Source: Butyriboletus loyo (taxonomy: Eukaryota > Basidiomycota > Agaricomycetes > Boletales > Boletaceae). Taken from it: a stretch of DNA of 64,000 nucleotides. Under the pieces are notes generated by a model. The model was not told the origin of the DNA. It saw only the letters and a list, made by a program, of their open reading frames with translations, and did no database searches. A program made the translations under genes and the position numbers. The stretch spans positions 1 to 64,000 of the forward strand of contig JBBPSI010000006.1 in the NCBI GenBank assembly GCA_038093515.1, given 5' to 3'. Of this stretch, positions 10,501 through 21,800 are shown one piece after another. Position 1 is the stretch's first letter, and each line of letters starts with the position of its first letter.

Positions 10501-13500
10501 TTGGTCCGGAGGCTCCTCCATTCAGCAGAAGACATCGAGGTCCTGCTTTCTTGCGCCGTGTTAATTCATGAACACACGCCCAGCAATGTCTCTTGCCTCC
10601 CCGCATATTCGCAACTCCTCCTTGACCGAGATCGCCGCGTCGCTCTGGCTCTTGAGAGTGTCGTGAGCGACGTTATTCAGGCAGACTCCAGCGATGAAGG
10701 CATCGACCTTGCGGTTGGCAGAGTTTGGCCTCACTACCGTCCGGGTTCGAAGTGGATCCCATTGCAAAGTCCGAATTCACGCTGGTTCTCATGCATGACC
10801 GCATCAACAGCCGACCAGTGTTCGCAAGTGGTACATCTTAATTTACTTGATGGGTTACTGTTGGTCGACGACAAACCTCTTGGGCGATTACCGGTGGAAA
10901 TTCAGCGCCATCCGCTGTACAACCTAATTTTTGGCGAGGTACGTTGCGCCACGCGTCATGCAACGCAGGTTAATGACTGCTTGTGTAGCAAGCCCTCGAT
11001 GTCTTACCAAGTGATCTCCCAGGGATGGATTACTCGACACGCAGCATGATCATCGGTCACCGGGTAAGCGCGCTTGCGGAAGTGTAAGTTATAACCTTGG
11101 GAGCTGAAGTGGTGTTCCCCAGGTGTATTTTTCTTTGAGAAACAACAGCTCCGATCTCGTGATACAAGCATTTGCTGACCCGGAAATCATTGAGCTCATC
11201 CCCCAAGAACGGCTGAAGGGAGACATCCCGGAAGTATTGATTGAGGGACATGCTCATTGGTTAAACCTCTCTACATCCATGATGGAGATCCGCCCTCTCG
11301 ACAGCCTTTGGGAGGGCTCGTCGGAGAACTGGAGGATGGATTGTATTTCTGGGCAGTATCGCATGCGCCGAGGCCGTGAGCTCCTCATCGACATCCGAAG
11401 CCAATCCTGGGCCATGGTATCCAGTCTCTTGAAGCCATTGGACACCCCTCAGAACCTTATTGTTACCGTGTCCCCGATAGACTCCGGTCAGCCTTCGTCA
11501 TCATGGCAACTGTCCGTCGCTCTTCCTCGCTATTGCTTGTCTTTTTGCGTCGATGAGGATGGGGATCTCCAATCTCACAATATCCCGGATATGGTTTACG
11601 ATGAGAACCAATATATTGGGACTCTATTTGGTCTGGTCAATCGGCTTGTGCTTCGGCCAAAGCTCAGAGGCAACGTCAATGCCGATGAACTTGTTCCGCG
11701 GTGTGTCCTCATCCCGGAGGGCGCGATTTCGTTCCAGATGGATGGTCATCACGTTCGCATCAAGATCGATACAGGTGGTCTGCAGCGGATCACGTACCAG
11801 ACCTATACGATCGATACCGACATGGGCTGCTTGACAGGCAATGTAAGCTTGACGAACAAGCTGTACTGTGCTTACCTGCACGCTCTGACTAGCGGGTGTA
11901 GCACCGATCCGCTTACAGGGAGGTCGGGTACGGAGGAAGCGTTGTCTTTACTCAGGTCAGGCAGCTGCTGGTCGATCACGAGGTTCGGTTCTCGCGACAC
12001 GGAGCTCTTGATGTTGATCGCATCTATATGTCCTTCACGCACGTGGTACCCCAAACATCTTAGGTTTATGCAGAAGGTGGAATGGCTCGATCTTCCGGCA
12101 AATTCTCAGCATGAAGAGTTATACTTCGTTTCCAATGCGATCAAGGAACACTACGAAAGAGTGGGATTATTCCATGACAGCCAGTCGAGCACTCTCTTTC
12201 AAGAATTCCCATCTCATGACGGTCCCCTGCTAGAGCGCAACGCGCGACGAGCTGTGTATCTATTCCCATCCGAGTTATCTGGCCAGCATTCCGGGGCAGA
12301 CTTCGATGTCCGGTACGCCTCCAGAGACCTAATGGAGGTTGACTCAGGAGAGCATCGCGTGTATACCGCGGCAACTGTCGTTCACTGCCGCATCGCCAAT
12401 TCAGCGAGTCTGAACGACATACTGGGCATGGTGGAATCATGGACGGGAACTATATCCAGGGATGCTACATCGTCTCTCCGATATGACAGATCATGGTTGA
12501 CTCTAGATCTTCCACCGATTTGGCTCAAGACGTACAATCTCCTGCGAAGAATCGATGAAGGAAAATGGTTTCAATTACTGTTCTCATTGCCCGCGATGGC
12601 ATATGCCTCGTCGGAGCTTACCGACTTGGTCCCCGTATTCGTAGCCTTTGCGGAGGATTCGCAGTTTCGTCTGGAGAATCCACCAAACTACTATTCTTAC
12701 AAGCCTTCGGAAGGATTTTGTCCCTCCTCAACCACCCTGAGCAGCTATATCTCTGATTGTGCCCACGCTTTTGAACGTAGCCCTGAAAGTACAGCCCCTC
12801 CAAAACCTGATGAAAGTAACAAGCAATTACGAAAACGTCGTCGCGAAATGTATAACAACAGACAAAACTCGGATACCGACGTAACAGTTCAACAGTTATT
12901 GAGCGCTTGGCCATGCGAAATACCCCCACCGTGCCCACTGAACCCTGATTTATATGATGTAGTGGATTGGACATCCAATGTTCAGAGCCACTTCTCCAGC
13001 TGTTATCGCAATGTCATGCTGAAAGAGCACATTGCTCGTGTTCAGAACATTCTGAACAGTGTACACTCCCGGATCTTCCCAACTCCCACTTACTCATTCC
13101 ATCCCTCGAGAGGCATCCCAACCTGCATCCCGTGGTCATTAACGGTGGACCAGCTATTCACCAGACCAGCACCACTCTTGCAAACACGTGATAGATTGCC
13201 TCGATACATTGCCGACATTGAAGATACGTCGCTTTCTGGTCGCGTACCGTTGCATCACCTAGTTGCTACAGCTGAGGCGAACGCAGTAAATTTATTCCAG
13301 CGACAATATGTTTCGGCACTCCGCGCGAGTGCAGAATGCTTTGGCAGTGAGACGCCCCTTGTAGCTGATGGGGCAACGAAGCTACCTACTACCCTGACAC
13401 TTTTGGCACACTATGATCGGTGCAGAGCCAGCTACCTTAAAGGACTGCACCATCTCAAGCAGCATTTGGCCCCGAGAAGCCACAGCGAAAAAGCTCTCCA

Positions 13501-16500
13501 GCAGTCGGGTCAATGGCCACGCATCACCCCACACGCCCTTTTTCGATACCTCGCATCCAACTCATCAATTGTACTCTCCGAGGATTGGAAGAGATGTCTC
13601 GTAAGGCTGACTCTACTCGCGCTCGAGCTCCAGCGTGCTCGAAGATTGCTTGGGCTACACCTTCATAACCTTGATGAAGAACTCCGCAGCGAACTACGGA
13701 ATGAGGGGTGTGATGGTTGGAACGCCGAGTCACATCCGGACTGGCTACTAATTCAGGTGTGTTCTCAATATCATGGGTGTACATAGCAGCTGACACAGAA
13801 TCCTTCGGCCACGCAGCTTCACGGCAACTTTCTGGTTCGTCGCGTTCAAGCCGATGTTGCCCGCGAAATGATAGCACCACGTTCGGGTGACAATACGGCC
13901 ATGCAACTCAATATGGGCGAAGGGAAGTCATCCGTCATCGTCCCTATCGTTGCTGCTGTTCTTGCCGATGGCGATCAACTCGTCCGCATCATTGTCCCGA
14001 AAGCATTGACGGCGCAGATGTTCCACCTTCTCGCGGATCGCCTCGGTGGACTGGTCAATAGGCGAATATACTTCATCCCATTCTCTCGTTCCCTGGAGAT
14101 GAATGACGAGAAAGCGGCTGCCCTCCGCGAACTCATGTTGGAATGTATGAGGATGCGCGGGATTCTGGTCGTCCAGCCGGAACATGTTTTGTCGCTCAGG
14201 CTGGTGAGCGTGGAGAAGCAACTGCCTCAGTCAGAAGACAGCCAACTGGCAAACATGTTGCTGAAGCTTCAGCAGTGGCTTCACTCTCACTCACGAGATA
14301 TTTTGGACGAGAGCGACGAAATCCTTCACGTTCGGTATCAGTTGGTATACACCATCGGCCTTCAACAACACATGGAAGGCTTCCCTGATCGATGGACCAC
14401 CACGCAACAAGTTCTCAGCCTCGTCAATAAACATGCGGCTTCACTTCGAGACCATTTCCCGCTTGGAGTGGAATATGAGTGCGGTCCGACCGGATCATTC
14501 CCTCACTTTCGTATCCTGCGCGTAGATGCTGGTCAAGCATTAATATCATGGATCGTGCAAGATGTTATTGATGGTCAGCTGCCGAATTTTAGCTTTGGAC
14601 ACCTCCACTCGGGGCTCAGTGGCGCGATTCGGAGCTTCATATCGTGCATGGATGTCCCTTCCAAGAATGTCCAGTTAGTGAAGGAGTACTCTCAGCAAAC
14701 TTCACTCTGGGGTGGCTTGCTACTGCTACGCGGCCTCTTGGCAACTGGCATTCTTCTGTTGGCTTTTACAGAGCGACGGTGGCGAGTAGATTATGGCCTT
14801 GCCCTAACGCGTACCATGCTTGCAGTCCCGTATAGAGCAAAAGACATCCCAGCACAAAAAGCCGAGTTTGGCCATCCGGACATTGCCATCGTTCTCACCT
14901 GCCTATCATATTACTATAGCGGTCTGGACGATGAACAGCTGAGAGTTTCCTTTGAAATCTTGCTCAAACAGGATGACCCATTCTTGGACTACGATCTCTG
15001 GGTTCGAGACTGTCCTGCCGTTCCAGAAAATCTGCGAATGCTAAGTGGCGTCAACATCAAGTCGTCGGAACAATGGAAGGAGTCCCTAGTTCCTCTATTC
15101 TCGCGGAACCGGGCAACAATCGATTTCTACCTTTCGAGTGTGGTGTTCCCAAAAGAAGCCAAAGAGTTCCCTTCAAAGCTGTCGTGTTCAGGTTGGGACT
15201 TGGCAGAGAAGAAAGAACGTCTATTGACCGGTAAGTCGAGGACAGGCCCACTCGATTCCCGAGCTCGCTACTCAGTCATGTTTCAGGATTTTCGGGAACC
15301 AATGATGGACAATATCTACTACCGCTGCATATCACTCAACGTGACCCCGATCATCAGCGAGGGACCAACGCGAAGGTTCTATCATATCTTTTACAGCGGG
15401 AGAACAAGCATTACATGTGCATGACAAAAGCGAACGGCGAGCGGCGAACCACGCGCGAGTTCCTAAATATCCTGGTTAGCCAGAAGCCTGAGATCCGCGT
15501 GCTATTAGACGTCGGTGCCCAAATGCTTGATCTTGAAAACCATGAGATGGCCCAAGTATGGCTAGGCCTCAATCGAGATGCATCTGCCGCCATCTATTTC
15601 AACGAAGACGATGAGTTGACAGTACGCACAAGAGACGGAAATACACAACTTTTAGTATCGTCACCATTCGCGCAGCAGTTGGATCAATGTATCGTATACC
15701 TCGATGATGCTCACACACGTGGTACCGACATCAAGCTTCCGAGCGGATTTCGGGCTGCCGTTACTCTGGGTCCAAAAGTCACCAAGGATCGTTTGGCTCA
15801 AGGTATTACGGCTTGCGTTAGCTCATTCCACTCATCTGATCATTTGTTGCTCATAGGTTGCATGCGCATGCGAAAGCTGGGCCACGGACATTCCATCATG
15901 TTTTTCGCACCCCTTGAAGTTGATCGGCGTATCCGCTCTGTAGCTGGGAAAGTTCCTTTGGACGCCATCGACACCATGGATATCCTACACTGGGCTATAC
16001 GTGAGACATGCGACGATATTCAGCGGAGGGTGCCTCATTGGGTACAACAAGGGATTGATCATACATCCCGATATGTCGCTTGGACCAGTTTCTGCAAAGA
16101 CCAGCTGTCCCCGAAAATGTTATCGGAAACGTGGCTCCGGCCGGCAGCCAAGAGGTTGGAAGATCTATATGGGGCCCACAACACTTCGAATAGTGCCTTG
16201 TTGGCTACTTCGAACATTCACCGACGTTGCATCAAGCTCGGAGTTTTGTCGCCCCGTGATGTAAGCATGGACGAAGAACAAGAACGAGAGGTGTTTCACG
16301 AGGCTGAATGCGAACAACAAGTGGAACGGCTGCCGAGAGCGCCCCCAGCGAGTCACTCGCTCGATCCAGATGTCTATCGCTTTGTAATTACAGGCGTCAT
16401 CCCTACACATACTATCGCTTTCCGTCCAGCCTTCGAGACACTCGATGCCACTTCCGCAGCTACCAACGAAGCGCACGTCTGGAGCCCACTTGTGTTGTCA

Positions 16501-17142
16501 ACGATGGACTTTCAGGAGACCGTCACCTCGTCAAGAAAGTTAGACGAATACTTGCGTCCTGTCCAGTGGGTTCTTTCTGGGAAAAGAGATTGCTATGACG
16601 TGCTGGTGATTTTGAGCCCTTACGAAGCCAACTACTTGATGCCGTATATCAGGTCGCGCAACAAAGTTCACCTCCATGTGTACACCCCTCGCGTCACCAA
16701 GTCCATGAAACCATGCAACAATCTTGCCTTGTACAGCACTCCCACTGTTCCAATCTGGTGGAATCCTCCTTGGCCCCTTATTGATCAGTTGAACGTGTTT
16801 GCTGGGCAGCTATACCTGAAGGACTACGAAACATACATCCGGTTGTGTCGTTTCCTTTCTGTGTACGCAAGGGACTTGCAAGGCGAAGAGGGCATTGAGG
16901 TCGGGTCCGATGGGTTCATCTCCCCGAGGAATCGTCCAAGACATCTGCAAACCGTGTGCACATTCCAAAATTCGCCCATGGCTTCGGTGAAGACATTGAT
17001 GGGCCTTCGTAGGAAAGGGACGCGCTTTACGTTAACGCACATGGGGAAACTTCTCGATGGACGACTGCTTTCTGAAGACGATTTCTATGGTTTTGATGAG
17101 GTGCGTTCCATCTTACCTTCTGAGCCACGGTGGGGTGATTGA
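7562..17142 (+). CDS. Giant DUF6606-DUF3638-DUF3645 protein, copy 2 (3084 aa, intact)
   Basis: Exons: 7562-7847, 7895-10938, 10989-11063, 11123-13756, 13817-15230, 15287-15802, 15857-17142. Introns are 47, 50, 59, 60, 56 and 54 nt, all GT-AG and all keeping frame. Residues 1-270 form the DUF6606 region (start LEYIVTHVFFPLKLPDGDD; GDIRAFLIRAQNAAVVIRK formed across intron 1). A Cys-Pro-Lys-Cys at 615-618 precedes HEWPLP at about 634. DUF3638 starts near 2014, with GEGKSS at 2047-2052 and DESDE at 2177-2181. DUF3645 has AVPYRAKD at 2349-2356. Then come GFSGTND (2485), HTRGTDIK (2627) and QGCMRMRK (2656). These five resemble SecA/superfamily-2 motor motifs in the right order, so ATP-driven action on protein or nucleic acid is inferred; the family role is unknown. 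Automated annotation often calls relatives ubiquitin hydrolases, but I see no Cys/His catalytic box. No signal peptide or membrane span, so probably cytosolic or nuclear. Confidence 0.9.
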
Positions 17143-18397
17143 TGATTCGGAATGATATTATTGCCAAAGACCATTAGCCTGCAATGATGGTGGACAGGGC
17201 TTGAGCTTGATTCGTAGATGCTAATGATGTTCCTGGTGGTATTGATTCTTGTACGTCTTAATGTTGTAAATGATGTAATCCTACTATTGTTTTGTTCTTG
17301 AAGCTAAAATGAGATTCAGTCTGCGACCCTTGTAATTTTATTCCATGGGCTGTAATGGTCATCACCGAATCACATATGATTACTAGTTTTAAGATGTCAG
17401 GCATGCACTTCAAATTTCTCTCGGAACTTGAACGACTCATCAGAACCTGGTTCAATGGAGTGAATTCGAAGGTTCAGTTCAATAGCTACCAGGAGATGCC
17501 AGTCCCGCCATATCATCCATCCAGTAAGTTCTCCGGCCGACGACGACGACTCTTTTAATGTATCATGTATGCCCTCAGATTTCATCGAATCGTAATGAGC
17601 CACAGTGGCCAACCCTACTACTGGTGACAGGTGGATTATACTTATACTTCTAGCCCTCGAATTACTAGTGTCCATGCGGGGATGGGCAAATATCCCACAT
17701 GAACCATTTTCTGATCACGCATGCGATGAAAGGTCGTGTTGCATTAATTCTCGTCAGGCTGAAGACAGGAAGAGGACTAAAATCTTCTGCCACCGCAGCG
17801 GCAAGGCACGTTGATGATAGTATCTGGATTGGCAATCATCCACTGGCCAACAGCAAGGTTGACGAGAGTCTTCAAGCAAGATGCCTGTTGCAGTACGCAG
17901 GCTTCGGGAGGCAGTGGAACCTAAAGCTTCTACGGTGATACCGGGGTGCGAGGGAGTTGAACTACTAGTATGATCGAGGGGAGTTCAATTGGATCTGACT
18001 CGGACGCTAAGACCATCTGCCACCGTTGGGATTACTGCTTCCGACTCAAAGAAGTTAGCTTAGAACTCGGGGCCGTTAGTAACGCTAGTCACGAGTCGGC
18101 GAAAGTTGCCAAAACTTCAACCTCAGGCCAGCGGCTGCCAAAAAAGTTGGTGCTACATGAGCCTTCACCTCCGTGTTGACTTCAACGCGGCGGATGATCT
18201 CGTCGTGGCACGACGAAACGCTTGAAACACTGATGCTCGGACTTGGCGTACTTATCTGGCCACTTTCCACCGTGACGGCCCTCAAAGACTTGCAACGGCC
18301 TTGACTGGCTCAATGGTAGCTCAGATTCATTTGCTCTTGAGGTCCGGGTATGCTCTTCCGCCGCCAGCAGTGACCTTAGAAACAACTTTGCGGCCTG
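17143..18397. other. Intergenic spacer 2, no supported gene
   Basis: The first roughly 130 bp resembles the tails of the other copies (CTTGATTCGTAG, TTGTAAATG). The middle part differs from spacers 1 and 3. Only short ORFs without family features, and no RNA gene recognised. Confidence 0.6.
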
Positions 18398-18884
18398 GTA
18401 CGTTTTCTAGTTCAGGATACAGTCGGTCGCCCAACATGCGCCTTAACACAATTGACTGTCGTGGTAGGGTTTCTGCTGTTAGACTCTACTGCGACTATAG
18501 GCGATCTTCTACCAATGTTCTGAACTAGGCCGAAACTGGGCTGTAGACAGGTGAGTTGTTTCATCTTGATCCTGTCTTCTCTCGGGGTCTCTGTGGGTGC
18601 AGTTCTGTGCCGAGGGCTGCGGGCACAGAGAGGCGAAACAGCAGGGGCATGGCACCATGAGTCATGATATCAGCAGCAGCCTCGTGCCTCGGCTCAAGTT
18701 CGTTGTTGATAACGGTACAGGTTCCTATGCTGTTCGGGTGCAGAATGTCAAATTTAGCAAAAATTCTGCCCCACACATCAACGAAGATAAGGTCAGAGCT
18801 TGATGTTCTCAGGCACCTTCCCCCTCTCCGATTACACCACGCTGTCTAACCATAAACCCACCCTCAATAGTGTTGATCACTCAA
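18398..18884 (+). promoter_or_regulatory. Duplicated upstream region of copy 3, TATA-like box altered
   Basis: Homologous to the upstream regions of copies 2 and 4 (TTTTCTAGTTCAGGATACAG near 18407) but clearly diverged, unlike the identical pair of copies 2 and 4. Where those copies read GAATATAAGGACAG, this copy reads GAAGATAAGGTCAG (about 18783-18796), so TATAAG has become GATAAG. Transcription of copy 3 may therefore differ; inference only. Confidence 0.45.
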
Positions 18885-21800
18885 ATGTCTTACTCTGTCC
18901 TTGACCATAGGGACCTTCGTACACTGGAATATATCGTTACCCACGTGTTTTTTCCGCTCAAGCTTCCCGATGGAGACGACCACAGTATCCGGAATGATCA
19001 TTCTCTAGCTGCAGCAATTGCCTCTGTCGCACGGATTTACTGTAACCACGCCAACCTGCCGCAGTGGCATTGCATCTCAGGAATGTTGGACAACCTGCAG
19101 CTAGGTCTTCAGTTTGAAAGCCTCGACCGGTTCCGGACTACTTCTCAGCTCAACAGCATGAACGTGGGAGGTAAGCTTTCAAGCCTCAGCAGCATCCTAG
19201 AAGCTTACAATCTGCAGATATTCGTGCATTCCTTATTCGAGCGCAAAATGCGGCGGTCGTCATCAGAAAGCAAAAAGCTGTCACCATCTTCGAGTCATTC
19301 GAGGTATCCCCAAAGGCTGAAGATGTGATGGCTGCACAAGGAAAGCTCATCTGCTCGTATCCTGGCCCGGCCATTGAGGTCTCCAATGTCGTGTTTGAAG
19401 ACGCGAGTTTTCTCTCCGAGCTAGTGAACTTCCTCGTTCGCATGTATGACGATGTCCTTGATGCCACTCCAACAACTCAAAAAGCACAGTCTACTGTTGT
19501 TGAAACCCGAGACACCACCCACCCGCGTTATATCACCGAGTTGCTTACCGGCATCCTAAGGAGTGTTGGTGGCCCTGCCGACGTTGTTCGGATTAGCAAA
19601 CGAGTGGGTGATGACGTGGTGTGGAACAACTCGGAGTTGCCGTGGCGACGCTCGTCGCTCTGGCTGGTTATCAGAGTCGCCCTTCAGACCTCGCTGAACC
19701 GGTCCACTCTCGGGCGTGATACCTACAAGGAATTCATGCTATTCTTCATGTGTCGCATTGCGCAGGAAAAGATCTGTGCGGACCTCCCCAATCATCTACT
19801 CCAAACCATGTCAGCCAAGATCAGCAGACGCTTGCGGAAGCTTGGTTCATCGACGCCAGACTGGATCTCCCGCATTGCGTTGGAGACATGCAATTCCCTC
19901 CGGTCGACTCTTGAGAGGAGGTGGGGTCAAGTGCAGGCTTCTCAGCGTGTATCCCCAGTCTGGGCCCCGTCTCAGCTCGATCTTACCCGAGACATCCAGC
20001 TATCGCTTTTGGGCAGTGGCGACTACATTCGCAACGCTCTTGCAAATCGCAGCATCCATTCTCCCCGCGCTCATTTCAACCCCAACCATCGTCCTCGAGG
20101 TACTCTTGATGACTTTCTGTCCTCTCACGGGGCCTTTTTCGAGGAGGCGTATCGTACTGAGCCCCACGTTACCCTCTTCGACGTCGAGCAGGCGGTTGAG
20201 GAGGGTATTGACGCCTGGGTCGATGTGGTCACAGACAACGACGAAGCTTGCGCGCAACTGGAGATCCTGGCAAACGAATACTCGTCGAGTGCGTCGCAAA
20301 CGTACGCGAAGAATCCAGAGCTTCTGTCGGTCATGCTGTTGACCACGATCGAGCTTTGGGTTGCGCTGGACAAACTAGCTATCAAGGAAATCCCCATGCT
20401 CGCAGAGTACTCTCCGGAGGTCCCCACAAGTCTTTTGGAGGATCTGTTGGTTTGCAAGACCAAGAGCCTCTGTCGTCTTCGTCGCGCACAGCAATACCTC
20501 TCTGATCGCCACTCCCGGTCACAAACTCGGGGGTCGGTTTTTTCTCCGACGTCTGATGCAAATAGTTTTGCGGTCCGTTTCTACAGAAGCTCGTCGCATC
20601 TCCAGCATCTCAAGACTCGAATCGAGGAAGTAGCGCGGGGTGAAGTTCGTGAAAAGGTTGCTGAACTCGAGAGAGAGAACGCTCGTCATGTGGAACTTAC
20701 GCAAAGAGTCGCCATTACTGATCACCAATACGTCGTTAATCGGTATGGTGCGGAAGAACATGCTGGTTACTGCAACAAGTGCTTCTATGAACGATCGCTT
20801 AGGAACATGGAGATATCTCTTCACGAGTGGCCATTGCCAGCTGAGCAGCTCCGCGCTGAGGCCGTCGTGTTTGAATTAGATTGTCCAGTCTCTTTCAACA
20901 TGTGGCGCACTGCTACACTCCATCTCATGGTCGATCTTTGCTCCTCATCCATTGACCCGAAAAGTCCTTACATCCAACTCAGCGAATATTCCGCGCTCCA
21001 TCCCTACCTTGTTCAGCATTCGAGATCGCGAATCTCCCTCGCTTCCGACACCAAACCATTCGTTGTCTCGCATTATAAGAAAACGACCATCCCCAACACA
21101 CAGGGACGGGTCTGTGTTGACAATGGCTTGACATTCTATGGTTTTGATACCCATACGTGTATTCCTGTCTCGGGCGCATTCGGTCGTGTCGGCATCAGCA
21201 AGTACTGCACGCACCAGCTTCAAAGTGGATTATACCAGAATTTGCAGAAGTATGTTGATACCACCTCCCACACGTCGAACGAAGTCTTGGCAAACCAAAC
21301 CGATTGTCACAAAGATCTTTCCATCCATGAATACATATCATTCGGACACCTGCGCAGTGGCGGCATGCTTCAATGGCTCAACATCTTGCGAGAGCTTCGA
21401 GCTCGATCGTTGAGCTTCCATCGTGACGAAGTCCATTTACTGTTAGCTCAGGCAGCTTCTCAAGTTGGACCACTTGCAAATACAGGGTGGACGTGGCATC
21501 AAGAGATCCAGGAGCCCTCCTTTTGCTATGCGATTCTAGGAGAGTTAGAGAGCCTGCTCCGGGATGTCGAAGCAAATTGGTTGGAAACAGCGACAATGGA
21601 TACCATTTCCCTGTTGGCCCGTCGTGTACTTGCGTCGAGCCCTGATGAAGGTGTCACACAGAAAGCGGTGGGACTTCTTCGTACTGCGCGTGGCAATGTA
21701 TTTTCCTGGGTAAACGAGCTATCGGCTAAGCTCACGACAACACCGGAGGATGGACAGTTGCGTGGGCTTTTGCGAGACGCTGCCGCCATTTGTCGAGGCA

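Noticed and set aside
13817..15230. Bacterial SecA contamination as the source of the motor motifs
   Set aside because: The motifs sit inside a multi-exon eukaryotic gene repeated four times, with family-typical DUF3638/DUF3645 sequence around them.
7562..17142. Calling the giant proteins ubiquitin hydrolases
   Set aside because: That label comes from automated annotation of relatives; no Cys and His catalytic boxes of any deubiquitinase class were visible.
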